DNA from: Amorphophallus konjac
Lineage: Eukaryota > Streptophyta > Magnoliopsida > Alismatales > Araceae
DNA: 64,000 bases
Direction of reading: 5' to 3'
NCBI GenBank assembly: GCA_022559845.1
Contig: CM040117.1
Location: forward strand, 149,982,732 to 150,046,731
In this document: piece after piece, positions 1 through 10,575 of the stretch
How the letters are laid out: each line of letters begins with the position of its first letter
How positions within the stretch are numbered: position 1 is the stretch's first letter
Program-made: the position numbers and the translations under genes
The notes under the pieces: model-generated
Database searches by the model: none
Told to the model about the DNA's origin: nothing
Seen by the model: only the letters and a program-made list of their open reading frames with translations

Positions 1-2110
1 ATTCCGGATCTTTGATCTTGCCTCTTTTGGTGATCCTCGGACATTTTTCAACCAAATATACAGCATGTGATCCCCCATATGCTTCTCGTGGGTAATCTCC
101 CATCTGAACAACGGGCCCTCTATTGAAGTGGTTTGATAGAGTCCATGAGAGGGGCTTCCAATCCGCCTTGAACGGTCCTTTGAAGCCTACGCCAAACCTG
201 CGGTTCGGCCTAATTTCCTTTGGCGGTTTGAGCCTACCCTATAACTGTGCACCCAGACCTTTACCCTGTTGGTAGCCGATGTTCCTCATAATCTCCCAAC
301 CTTTGGAGTGAAAAGGGAGATATGATGTTGCGGTTGCCCTGACCGGCTCCTTTGGTGCTAGTGGAACATGAGATAGATCACGCACGTCCAGCAATGACAA
401 TATGGGCCGATGAGATTGCCAAACAGAGGGCAGAGAGGTGTTGATAGCATCCACTGTGTGAAGGATAGGAGTGCTGACCACTTTAATAATCCTCCTATTG
501 TAAGGAAACTTCAGGCACTGATGGTTGGTGGAAGGCACAGCGTCCATGGTTTCAATGTAGGGGCGACCCAGTATAGCCTTGAATGTGGGGTCCATGTCGA
601 GGACATGGAATTCCGTGAGAACTGACATAGGGCCTAGTTCTGCCTTCAGAATAATCATCCTCTGCGGCGGTCTTTTGCTATTGTCATAAGCCGTGACTGT
701 GATCGAGGAAGGTCTTATTTGTTCCTCGTTGACCGCACACAACTGAAGGGTGTCCATGGAGATCACATTTATGGACGCACCCGTGTCCACAAGACACGGG
801 TTTATGGATACCCCATTAATTTTTATTGAAATGCACAATGCATATTTCCGAGCTTCCTTGGGAGCGAGCTCGTAGTTGTGGAACATGATGGCCGGTTGTG
901 TGTCTGTTGGGGTCAGGACGGTCGAAATCTTCTCCACGGGGAGGTCTTCATTAACCATGATTTTTTGAAGATATTCCATCAAGGCCGCCTGGTGGGATGT
1001 GGATCTTTGAAGTAGCTCAAGGATGGAGATCCGAGCAGGCATCATGTCCAAGTGTTTCAATAGATCATACTGTGTTCCAGGGATAGCTCTTTCTGGTTGT
1101 TCTCCATCATCCTTCTCTGGCTGAGATTGCTCAGGATTCTGACTGTTGTGGGGGAAAACCCTGTGGAAAATCCTTCCACTCCGGAGCACCATTGCCTGCG
1201 GATTTTGTACCTCTGTGGGGGTAGCAGTGGGTTTTAACAAGGATTTGAGGGGGAGTGGTGGAGGAATGGTTGATGAAGCAGGGGTGATGACGGGAGCAGG
1301 GATTCTAATGAGGGGTTTGTTAGGTGGAGGCATGGTGGAGGTAGAGGGGATATCACACGGATTATGAAGGATAAGGGGTCTGGAAGGTGGAGGTGGAGAC
1401 GAAGTAGAAGTGGGTAGGGCTTGAAGCGGGTAATGATTTTGAGGTGGGTGATGGGTAATGAGTGGTTTTGAAGGCATTAGTGGTGATATGGTGGAGAAAG
1501 ACGGGGTTATGTATGGTTGACGGATGATAAGGGATTTAGAAGGCGTAGGGGTAAATGTGGTGGAGGTGGATGGTAAAGTGGGGGAGTGAGAGAAGATGAG
1601 AGGGTGTGAAGGCGTAGTGGAGAGTGTCGGTTGATAGGAGATCGAGGTGCGGATGAGAGGACGTAATGGTAGTGGAAATGGTGAAGGCGATACTGACGCG
1701 GGTTGATGAGAGAGAGGTGCTACCCGGGCAAGGCAAGGGTGTTGCGTGATGATAGGATTGGCGGTAGAAAGAATGGAGGTACTTTCCGGATGCCACACCT
1801 GCTCTCTCCCGACTTCCGGGAAGGAGGAGATGGGGTTAACCTGATGATTGGGTTGTTGGTGCTCCGGTAATGGATTCTGGATTATGCCCATGTTGGGCTG
1901 TTGTTGTGGGGCCTGCTGAGGCTGCTGTTGTTTTTGTGGTTGCTGCTGCTGCTGTTGTAACTGCTGCTGTGGCCTATGAGGAGGTCTCCTAGCCTTGAGA
2001 GCGGCGACGTATCGTCTCATTTCATCCCAATCTATTTGATGTTCATCATTCATATCGTGGATGTAATCTTTGAAATGGAAGCAGGAATCTACTGTGTCCT
2101 GGCTGCCTGT
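1..2110 (-). pseudogene. Tat gag C-terminal linker, aspartic protease and G-patch-like segment (broken)
   Basis: Read from about 2110 down, this frame gives the conserved FHFKDYIHDMND segment, then a long Gln- and Pro-rich linker, an LRSGRIFH motif, and a retropepsin-like protease with LVDTGAS at 773-793, where the catalytic DTG is intact. It continues through LGRPYIETMDAVPSTNHQC, which closes the protease fold. At about 330-239 a glycine-rich segment GWEIMRNIGYQQGKGLG resembles the G-patch RNA-binding module. A stop at 239-241 interrupts the frame, but the reading continues in the same frame to base 1. The protease would mature Gag-Pol in the virus-like particle. The frame differs from the upstream gag frame, so a frameshift lies near 2100. 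RT onward is outside the window. Confidence 0.8.
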
Positions 2111-3791
2111 GGTAGACGCAATATTTGGAGGTATCAACATTCGGGGGCCACACAGGCCTTTCTCTGGGTAGTATAAGTATGTTTGAGGCCATGAGGGCGT
2201 TAAAAATATCCGCCAGAGTTTCTGGCAACGGTGGATAGTAGGCTCTCTTGGGACCGACCGGCCTCCTTTGTTGCTGTTGGGGACCATAATTCCCCGGGGG
2301 TGGAACTTGGTTGTACTGAAGTGGTGGTTGTTGTTGTTGAGATTGTGGTTGTTGTTGCTGGGGTTGACGTAATGGAGGCATATTATTCTGGGGTGGATTA
2401 TTTTGGGGTGGAGGACGAAGAGGGAAAGGACCTGGTTGGAGGGGAAGTCGGGGCATTTGTGGAGGCCTTGGGTTGACTGCATAGTTGGCATTGTTGACTG
2501 CACCCACTTGCTCATTTGTCACGACCCCTTCTGTGGTTCCGCCTGGGACACCAGCGCCCGTCTTTCTGACCACTTTGGGCTTCGGCGACTCAAACATGTT
2601 CATAATGGGGGAGTCTTTTAACTGGATTTGGATGTACCGGGCCCTTTCATAGAGTTCCTCCATTGTAGTAAGTTTATTCATGGCCAGGACGTGTCTGAAC
2701 TGTGGGGTTGCATTAGACACAATCATCTTCACTTGTTCGGGCTCAGAGAGGGTATCCCTTATTCTTTCCGCCAGAGACCTCCATCTATCTGCATAGCGGA
2801 CAAAATCCTCGTCGGGCTTCATCTTTTCGGCCACTAGGTCGGTAATGGAGAGTGAGGGACCGACCCTATCCCTATATTTCTGTAATAACCTTCTCTGGAC
2901 TATTTCAAAATTCTCGGCCTCGCGGGGCTCCAAAGAATAGAACCACTCTAGCGCGGGACCATCCAATGATCTCTAAAAGAGGTATGCCAGGGACCTTTGA
3001 TCGTTTTGCTAATAGGAGGACTCATACATTAAATCCTTGAGGTGAATGAAGGGGTTGCCGGTACCATTGTATCTATGGTACGTGGGCATTTCGGAGGGAG
3101 GAAGATGAATGACGGGAAGGATTGGCAAAGCAACCTCCGGGGAGGCTTTCACGTCCACCATTCTTCTCAGATTTTGAAACTGCTCGTCCATGCGATTGAA
3201 CCTATTGAGGAGCGGTTGGGCGAGCTCCTCTGGAGGTGAAGGTGGCACTTGCCACTGGGGGAGAAATTGTCTCCCGGAGACTTGAGGGGGGAACCCCGAA
3301 TGAGAGGGAGCTGTCGGACCGTCGACAGTTGGCCCTGGCTGAAGCGGTATGTGGGGAACAACGGGAGTTTGAGATTGTGACGGGAACTGGAATGAGGGTG
3401 GTTGTTGGCTCGCTTGTCCTTGAAGCGAGGGAGACTGGATGGCTTGTGCCAATGAAGGAGATGGAATGGCCTGCATGGACTCTTGGAGAGGTGCGATGGC
3501 CGGAGTTGATTCCTGGGGCGTGGGGGAAACAGATTTCCCCTTCAGAATGGCCTGGAAGGCCCGGAGCTGTTCAGAGGTAAGCTCCGTGTTGGCGAGGATG
3601 CCCAGTAAGGAAGAGATATCCTGTGGTGGGGATGTGTCCCCGGCAAAAACCTGCACTTCATGCGAGGGCTCATGAGAAGGACCTGAGTCCATAGCATAGA
3701 CTCGCGGGTCGGCTGACAAACCACGACTAGGGTGGTTCTCCTCAAAAGACTCGTGAGCCATGCTCACAGTTTTCCCAGAACGCAAAAACAT
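2100..3791 (-). pseudogene. Tat gag (capsid region), one stop and a 3' frameshift
   Basis: The start at 3791 begins with MFLRSGK, the same opening as the other Tat gag at 11709 (MKLRSGK). The N-terminal 260 residues are Pro- and Ser-rich. After a stop at 3009-3011 the same frame resumes with the Retrotrans_gag core: RSLDGPALEWFYSLEP, then LQKYRDRVGPSLSITDL, then SEPEQVKMIVSNATPQF. A Pro/Gln-rich tail and ADIFNALMASNILILP follow. No CCHC zinc knuckle is visible. The frame is lost near 2100 at CVYHRQPGH and continues in another frame. Gag would form the particle and package element RNA. It is inactive as read. Confidence 0.85.
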
Positions 3792-4363
3792 ACACTAGCA
3801 AGCAGGCAGCAGAGATTATCAAACAAGTGGATGCCTTTACACCTTTTTGGTGTTTTGATTTGGTGATTTTTTTTGTGTTTTTAGCGAGATCCGAAGTTCA
3901 CACAAAATAGGGACCCTAGTTTATTTTTGTTTCACCGCCGTGTAAACTAGGGTCTCTCGTCTCACCACGAATGGGATGACTAACTCCGGGGAACTTCAAT
4001 GGTACAACCAGGCCAGTGAACAAAGAGGAGATTCTTCGATGTCGGGGACTTACGGAGGTCCCAGTGGAGGAGATTCTAGTCCGTTGAGAGGAATTCTCAA
4101 ACGGAGAGTCCTTCCTTCACCGGGAAAGGGTGATCCTTAGAAAAAATGAAAAAGGATAGAAAAGAGAGATGGATGTATGCAATGAAATGCTGACAGAGAT
4201 ATAGAGTAAGAAAATAACAAAAATAACAAACATATAATAAACACCCAACCAATCACAACTGACAGTGCTGCCGTGAGCACAATGGGGGCGCGCGAGGGCG
4301 CCAAGGTGGAGAGTCACGGACGGTGCCGAACTTGCAAGGGTAGCCAAAAGGAAGTAGTAGATT
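3792..4363 (-). other. Leader between primer binding site and gag of the minus-strand Tat element
   Basis: No conserved coding sequence is seen. The minus-strand reading of about 3960-4140 closely resembles 11330-11470 of the plus-strand Tat element (shared stretches around GGTGAAGGAAGGAC, TAAGTCCCCG and GGTTGTACCAT), which confirms that both are homologous untranslated leaders lying just upstream of gag. Such leaders usually hold packaging signals. That role is inferred. Confidence 0.6.
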
Positions 4364-4381
4364 TCCCACCGTGATCGCCAA
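4364..4381 (-). other. Primer binding site of the minus-strand Tat element
   Basis: The minus strand reads TTGGCGATCACGGTGGGA, identical over 18 bases to 10558-10575 in the plus-strand Tat element. It starts with TGG, as a site complementary to a tRNA CCA end must, and sits two bases after an LTR end reading CTCACA. I cannot name the tRNA with certainty. Confidence 0.75.
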
Positions 4382-4546
4382 TCTGTGAGCGACGTCATGC
4401 GGTTCGAGGAGCGAAGAAGACGCGGAGCGCGCGGGCTCCTTTTGTTTGCTGCAACACATAAATAAGAGAAAAGAGAAGGGGCCACCACGGGAGATTGCTC
4501 CGGCGGGGTGAGCGGGACAAATGTAATATAGCAAGATATGGGGGTT

Positions 4547-5026
4547 AAACGGCCATAGCGGGAAGTGACTCGCCGCGGCCTCGGGGGGACGGGAATGGTG
4601 CAGAAATCAAATAGCAAGAATTGAAACGGCCATTGCGGGAAGTGACTCGCCGCGGCCTCGAGAGTATAGCAGATATAGCAGCAATTCAAGATATACAAGA
4701 GAAAGGATAGAATTCAAACGGCCATTGCGGGAAGTGACTCGCCGCGGCCTCGAGGATATGAGCAGATAAGAATATAACAAAATATAAAGAGAATATAAGA
4801 ACGGAAATTTAAACGGCCATTGGGGAAGTGACTCGCCGCGGCCTCGAGAATATGAGCAGATAAGAAGATAACAGAATATAAAGAGAATATAAGAACGGGA
4901 ATTTAAACGGCCATTGGGGAAGTGACTCGCCGCGGCCTCGAGAGTATAGCAGGTATAAGAGCAACATAAAGTATGAAGACAGAAATTTAAACGGTCATTG
5001 CAGGATATGACTCGCTGCGGCCTCGA
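4547..5026. repeat. Tandem repeat, six units of 76-95 bp, in a Tat LTR
   Basis: A conserved core of about 38 bp starts with AAACGGCCATTGCGGG and ends with CGCCGCGGCCTCGAG. Copies begin at 4547, 4623, 4716, 4811, 4905 and 4988. The AT-rich filler between cores varies in length. The array lies between the TATA box and the primer binding site, so it would be in the transcribed part of the LTR. A long minus-strand reading frame across it is a by-product of the repeat. Confidence 0.9.
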
Positions 5027-5658
5027 GATTATGATGTGATCGCCAGGGGTCGAGGACCCCAAAATGAAAGAGTGATCGCGCCTACCTCACTAGCAGGAAG
5101 TGGCGGGTTGCTTCTTCCTCCCCTTTCGGTCGACCGACGGAGAGGGCTTTCTTCAGTTACCCTTGTAAAATAACAGACAGTAAATAGACGGAATTAGAAA
5201 ACGGCAGTGTAGTATCAATCTCTTGCAATAAAAAGTAATGAAATCATGACAAGACACACACCTGGTTGGTGTTATTTTTAAACCCCTCTCGGACACGAGT
5301 AGGAGGAAAATGCTATGATGAATGGAATGATGCAAATGTATATCGACGAAGATTCCCTTATGAAGGGAGACGGAGAATACGAGATGATGAATGTAAAAGA
5401 ACTAAGAAGAAAATGGGAGAGAGTTGGCTTATTGAATGCGCCGATGGCGATATCCGGCGGAGCTTTGGCAGCGTAGGGACGACGTGGAAGCGCGGTGGAT
5501 GAAGATGACCTTCCTCTCGCGAGCGTGGGAACCCGAGAAGCCGGCAGAACCTCCCCCTACAAAAGACCCCACAGGTTAGAAATGACTCGGGCAGCCTCTG
5601 GGCTCCGGCAGCCTATCGGACCTCTTAGAAGCTCCCTCAGAACTGAGGGGGTGGGCCT

Positions 5659-5669
5659 CTATTTATAGG
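5659..5669 (-). promoter_or_regulatory. TATA box of the minus-strand Tat LTR
   Basis: The minus strand reads CCTATAAATAG. It lies about 12 bp downstream (in the element's direction) of the last palindrome of the array, where an LTR core promoter is expected. Confidence 0.65.
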
Positions 5670-5680
5670 GCTCCAGAGGG

Positions 5681-6221
5681 TGGAGGCGTCTAGGATCCTG
5701 GACACCTCCATCAGGGCCGAAGTAATATTTTATTCTATTTTTATTCATTTTTTTCGAATATTTTCGTGGAGGCGTCCAGGGTCCCGGACACCTCAATAAG
5801 GTCCACCGAACTCCACCGAAAGTCGCACGCGGTTTGGCACAACGCGTGGTTTTGTGAGCGGCGTCTCGTGATTCGGAAATGGGCGCGTCCAGTTATCTGG
5901 ACGCTTCCACAATTGGATTTTTTCACACACGACAAACCGTCGGACGGTGGACGGGCCCGGTGGGCAAGTTGATGGAGGCGTCCAGGACTACCGGTGGGCA
6001 AGTTGATGGAGGCGTCCAGAGTCCTGGACGCCTCCAAAATATATTTTTTTATTTTTGTTTTATTTTTATGCCAAAGCTGGCATTTTTGTATTTTTTATAT
6101 TTATTTTCATGGAAGCGTCCAGGGGCCTGGACGCCTCCATAAATATATATTTTTTTATGTATTTTTTGTCTTAAAAAATAAATTAAAGTAATGGAGGCGT
6201 CCAGGAGACTAGACGCCTCCA
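5681..6221. repeat. Array of 30-bp near-perfect palindromes upstream of a TATA box
   Basis: Full 30-base units lie at 5681-5710, 6007-6036, 6110-6139 and 6192-6221. A 29-base unit lies at 5767-5795, and partial units at 5884-5909 and 5972-5986. The consensus half is TGGAGGCGTCCAGG, followed by a 2-base centre and the reverse complement of that half. Spacing is irregular (53 to about 90 bp) and the spacers are unrelated AT-rich sequence. A short direct duplication (about 5960-5985 and 5991-6020) produced one partial copy. The location in the presumed U3 suggests protein-binding sites or cruciform/hairpin structure. Function is unknown. Confidence 0.85.
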
Positions 6222-6541
6222 TTAAGACCCCCCGAGTCCGCTGAAAAGGTGTCGGCAGCTCCTCGGCAGGCACCCTTCCTGGTTCCGGAATTTTTGGCGT
6301 GTCTGAACGGTGTTGATGTCGTGCGAATGCTGCAACGAGACGGTTCCGGATGCCGAAAAGGGCGGAAGAAGACTCAAAAAAAGGAAGCACTCGAGCGATT
6401 CAAAATGCGTAAGCCGTCACGGGGCGTCGTATAGTAATATGAGACTTTCTCAGGAGACGTCAGGAATGGCGTGCCTACAATTAGGTTTTAGCCAATTAAG
6501 GACTCTAAAGTCGTTCAAATCCTTGAACCCTAGCCAAAACT

Positions 6542-6551
6542 CTATAAATAG
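6542..6551 (+). promoter_or_regulatory. TATA box of the plus-strand Tekay-like LTR fragment
   Basis: CTATAAATAG followed by GAACCCGGTTCTGAACTGAG. The same box and downstream context occur in LTRs A, B and C of the Tekay composite, which supports a conserved core promoter. Confidence 0.6.
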
Positions 6552-7277
6552 AACCCGGTTCTGAACTGAGCGACCCTTACTTTTGGCTCATGAAGAATCA
6601 AGGTAAGAAGATAGAATTTCGGGTAAGTTCTTTGGAACTTTTTACTTCCAATACTAAGGTCTAACAACTCTCAAAATTTCATGTTAGGAGATCAAGTAAC
6701 CAAAGAGATAAAGGCTTCTAAAGTTGCTGATTCTGTCATAGCAACTCAGGATTCAGGGCAAAGGACCACTGAAGATCAAGGAATTAGGACGCCCAAACAA
6801 GGTAATTAGAATTCGGTGCTTTAGAACTTTTTGTTCCCCTTAGATTAATCTTCTTACCCTCCAAATTTCACCCCTTTAGGTCAAGAGACTGAGGAGTTAG
6901 AGCGACGTGAAGTTGCTGAAAAATCTGAGGAAGAGAAGAACTAGGGCGACCCTTGAAGACTCAAATTAGAAGTTTAAAGCCCAATTAAGAGGTAGGTTAT
7001 CTCATGAACGGCAAAAACACATTGTTAGGGATAAAAGCCCTCTAGTTTATTTGGATTTCATGCATTATACTTCATGAATTTCATGTTTTAGGATTAGTCT
7101 ATACATTCATGCATGCCTTCAACCCTAATTGAAGATAAAAAGCTATCTCTTGTTATTTCATTACTACCTATGCATCTAGATAGCCTTTTTCTCATTTAGA
7201 CATGATTAGAGTAGTTAGCATGCCATGAATTAATCATAGATTTCTATAGTTTCTATTTTCTGTCAGTAGAGGACCTA

Positions 7278-8142
7278 ACGGTCTATCGTAAGAACGTCAG
7301 GGATGTGTAATGGACCTACATTGACCGTCACACCCTCTGTGAACGACTGAAGGGTTCTGTGAAACCTGACGGACCTAATCTAGACCGTTACTATCCTGTG
7401 ACGCGCCCATACTAGTCCGTCACACAACACTGCGTTCTATCAACTTAATATAGAATCAAGATCAGTCCAATTAATATATATGTATGCCTAGTTAATTAGA
7501 TCTTAACCTGTTTTTCATGGTTTTAACTTCCAATATTGATTCATGTTAGAAATTTGCATACTTCAGAGTTATTTTCAAGCATATGTTAATTTCATGCCAA
7601 AGCACTATAGTTTTGTATTAAAACCTTGATTTAGAAAAGATATTGATGAGTTTTATCTTGATTTTATACCGTTACACATTCTCTCTTATCTATAGAGTCA
7701 TTTTCTTTAAGTACATGGCATATATACCGGTATATGACCATTAGTTACACTCTTGCACTATAGGAACACCTTCTTGAACATGAGGACCTCTCTATTGGAT
7801 ATTCCTTCCAATGGACTAGGAAATTTTGTTTCAAGACCTCCGTAATTCTCTGCGATCCTGGGATTCCCACTAGGACGCCGAGTTGGTTGTACCATGAAAG
7901 CCCAATTATCTAGAAAAGCACAAATCAAAGTTTTAAGTTTTGTTCATATAACGGACCTGCACTAGCCCATCAGGCTCACCTAACGGACCGGTGTTCGATC
8001 GTCAGGCTCATATAACGGCCCAATATATGACCGTCACATTGGTTGAGTCCACATCTATTTTATTCTGGATTTAGCCCATTGTAACGGCCCAATACTAGAG
8101 CGTTAAGTTCATGTAACGGCCTAGTATTAGACCGTCACAGTT
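7278..8142. repeat. Nine short imperfect palindromes in the Tekay-like LTR fragment
   Basis: Units of about 23-28 nt have the form TAACGGYC, a short AT-rich centre, then GACCGTCACA or a variant. They lie near 7278, 7309, 7367, 7399, 7950, 7982, 8012, 8080 and 8115. Arms pair with one or two G-T positions. Matching units occur at equivalent places in LTRs A and C of the Tekay composite. Function is unknown. Confidence 0.75.
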
Positions 8143-9155
8143 CTAAATTCTTTAACCCGAGGTTTGACCAAAGGGTTGATATTCTAAAGTTCCTAGATGG
8201 AGTATTGATGGTCTAGGACTTGTCATATTGTCTAAGATACTTAACTCAAAGTTATGAATGATAATAAATGTACCGTTATGTTGTCAAATTATTTCCATGA
8301 GCATAACATCATCTTAAATCATTCTTGATCTCTTATGTTCATTAATTGAAGCATTCATTCATTGATTACTATTGTCATGAATTTATTGAACTTGATACTT
8401 TAAATTGGCCATATTTTATTGCTTGAAACGTGAAAATAGCTTGATTTATACTTGAAGATGCGATCGAGCACTGATTGTGTTCAAGGGCTCTATACTAGTC
8501 CCCTCGGCTGATTGCCAGAAACATACTATTATTATCCATGGGGCATGATACTACTGGTGTCGCATTACGCTGGGAGTACTTTCTCTATAAATAAGTGAAG
8601 ATCCACGGGCATCATAAAAATACTTGTACATGACTTTCTTGCTTGTCACATGATATTCCACATAAATTCACCAAATACTTGCTCATAAGCAAAAGATGTT
8701 TGGGTGATGAGTATGTGACTTGTTAGTACATTCTTGATCATGAAAAGGCCATATCATGTTCTTGTTACATTCTTGCTAGTTCGTACTTGTTCATTCTATC
8801 TTATATGATCATCTTGTTATTTTGGTTTAATCGCATGATTGATCGCATTCGCATGATTTTACCTTATTTTTTCTAGAGCTAAAATATTAATTACTTTAAT
8901 AGTGCCTTCATGTTGATGGGAAGATATCTACTGGACAAGTGTGCTCATTATCTATTTCCAATCTTTTCAGGAAATGGAAGTGAGTCGGGTTCGGATTCAG
9001 AATATTCAAGTAGCGGATCCGAGAGTGAATGAAGAACGAGTGGAGACTTAGGAAAGTCTACATTGTTTAGATTGAGTCTATATAATTTTCTTATTCTTGA
9101 GTCTGTAGACACGCCAAAATCGATGCTATGATGAGTAAACCTCATGTCACCACGT

Positions 9156-10555
9156 GACGCCCCAAAGTGGACTTCAATATTTGCTTAATATGAAGTTTTT
9201 TTATTTATTTGGTATTTTTCCAATAATAATTGTAATTAACGCCTGGAGGAAGGGCGTCATTTAACTGACAACCTGATGGGGGTCGTGATTTTTCAAAGAA
9301 ACAACTGTTCAAACAGGCGTTATTTCCTGGATTTTACGAATCCTAATCAAAATAAAATTAAAAGAATTGACGCCCGCATGGGGGGCGTTGATTATTTGAC
9401 TCCCATTCAAACAGGCGTCATTTGTCAATTTTAAATAAGGAAAGTTCTTTATTTCTATAATTAAATCCAGGAATTAACGACTGAGTGGATGTCATCATTT
9501 AAATTAGCGCCCCTCTTCAGGTCGTCATTTTCACTTCCGTCTCCGTTTCGCCTGCTACCTTCCAGTAGTGACCCTTTCCCCATTTTACACCTAGTGTTCG
9601 ATTGGGAAGAGGGATCCTTATTGGAGGATTGGTTCCTTATTTTAATCCTATTGATGCAAGGATTTTGGGCCTATAAATACCCTATAGTGTCTCTCACGCA
9701 CGAGAAGAGGGAGAGCTAACAGAGGTTAACAACAGAAGAGATTAAGAAGGAGAATAACAGGAGTTAATAAGAGCTAACACTGTGAGAGTTTTGTTTTTTA
9801 CGGAGAGAAGAGCATTTTTTGTTTTGCAGGTATTCCTTCCAAGCTCTTTCCTCCCGATGGTGACCTTCTTCCAAGACTCTTCCTCCACGGACGAACTCCC
9901 TTTCGCGGCGTCCTTCTTCGTCTGGCGGAGCCCTTCCCAAGCAGCTTCATCCTGCAGCGGCAGCAAGGTCTCTGCTTGCTTCTCCCCCTTACTACTGCAC
10001 ACACAACAGAAGGCCTCCCTGTTCTTTTAGTTTTGTTTAGTTATTAGCATATCATCCTACGCACCCGTTTCTTCTAGTTCTTTGCTAGAGATATCATCAT
10101 ATATATTTGCTTTGCATATTCATAGCATTCATATCCCATCCCTTGTTACTCTTCTTAAGGGGTTTAAAACCAAAACACACAAGGTGTGTTCATGCCCAAT
10201 TTGATTGATTTTATACTTTTAGAGCATTGATACGACACCTCACTTGACTAATCCACATCTTTGTTTATTTTGTGTGTTTTCTTGCAAGGGTAATCAAGCT
10301 ATAAACCCCCTTCATCGGTCGACCGGTAGAAGGAGGAAGGAAGAACTTACAATTTCCCCGCTTCACACAAGGTACATGCGATCATCTTTGGTATTTTGAG
10401 GTAACCCCTCTAGCGATCAGCCTCCATAGAGCATCTCATGCTCATTCCCCTTTTTTTCCTCATGTCCCATATATTTTAGCACATTTCTCCTCATTTCGAT
10501 TTTAAAATCTCTTTTTTCTTTTCTCTTAAAAAAATGTCTATGTGACACGTTCACA
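9156..10555 (+). repeat. 5' LTR of the plus-strand Tat element (left edge approximate)
   Basis: The right edge is TTCACA at 10550-10555, two bases before a primer binding site identical to that of the minus-strand Tat element. The left edge is placed at TGACGCCCC (9156) because the preceding sequence is the Tekay-like LTR. With no second LTR in the window this cannot be confirmed. It contains a TATA box at 9671 and several AACGCC/GGCGT inverted motifs upstream of it. Confidence 0.5.
9671..9680 (+). promoter_or_regulatory. TATA box of the plus-strand Tat LTR
   Basis: CTATAAATAC in an LTR context, about 885 bp before the LTR end, with purine-rich sequence downstream (AGAAGAGGGAGAGCTAAC). This is the expected core promoter for full-length element RNA. 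Confidence 0.6.
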
Positions 10556-10557
10556 AA

Positions 10558-10575
10558 TTGGCGATCACGGTGGGA
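10558..10575 (+). other. Primer binding site of the plus-strand Tat element
   Basis: TTGGCGATCACGGTGGGA, identical to the minus-strand site at 4364-4381. TGG matches the complement of a tRNA CCA end, and the site starts two bases after the LTR end. Confidence 0.75.

Larger units (their letters stand above)
1..6430 (-). mobile_element. Ty3/gypsy Tat-type retrotransposon, 5' part only
   Basis: Read on the minus strand the order is LTR (about 6430 to 4384), primer binding site (4381-4364), leader, gag from 3791, then protease and a G-patch-like segment running off the left edge. Gag, protease and G-patch match the plus-strand Tat element at 11709-43737 segment by segment, for example the DGPALEWFYSLEP block and the LVDTGASINV protease block. 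Assignment to the Tat lineage is by that similarity, because this copy's own RT and RNase H lie outside the window. The right boundary is uncertain: a minus-strand TG start near 6421 fits, and Tekay-like LTR sequence is recognisable from about 6430. No target duplication can be tested because the other end is missing. Confidence 0.8.
4384..6430 (-). repeat. 5' LTR of the minus-strand Tat element
   Basis: The LTR ends (minus strand) in GCTCACA just before the primer binding site. Read in the element's direction it holds a palindrome array (6221 to 5681), then a TATA box (5669 to 5659), then a transcribed part with six tandem units (5026 to 4547). Its start near 6421-6430 is not fixed by a partner LTR, since the 3' LTR lies outside the window. 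The length of about 2 kb is therefore an estimate. Confidence 0.6.
6430..9158 (+). repeat. 5'-truncated LTR related to the Tekay LTRs, plus orientation
   Basis: No gene lies here. The stretch aligns, in the opposite orientation, with the LTRs at 12210-15481 and 37290-40582. Shared landmarks are the CTATAAATAG box and GAACTGAGCGACCCTTACTT at 6542-6595, the landmark TTAGGAGATCAAG at about 6685, the short palindromes at 7278-8142, and CGGATCCGAGAGTGAATGAA near 9018. The first roughly 600 bp of the full LTR are missing on the left, where the Tat LTR begins. The last 50 bases have diverged, so the right edge (CACGTGAC at about 9151-9158) is approximate. No internal region is attached, so this is a solo LTR or a remnant of a diverged subfamily. 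Confidence 0.7.

Noticed and set aside
2231..2621. Plus-strand frames opposite Tat gag
   Set aside because: They mirror the Pro/Gln-rich gag tail on the minus strand (Val/Gly-rich complement) and carry no domain of their own.
4607..5062. 151-codon minus-strand reading frame with repeated ATSRN-type peptides
   Set aside because: It is the translation of the tandem repeat in the Tat LTR; it has no domain and the unit lengths break any peptide periodicity.
5681..6221. CRISPR-like array of 30-base palindromic repeats
   Set aside because: Repeats are spaced irregularly, spacers are AT-rich and unequal, there are no cas genes, and the context is a plant LTR.
9489..10030. Short plus- and minus-strand frames in 9489-10030
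   Set aside because: They lie in the Tat LTR around the TATA box, overlap each other on both strands and show no domain.
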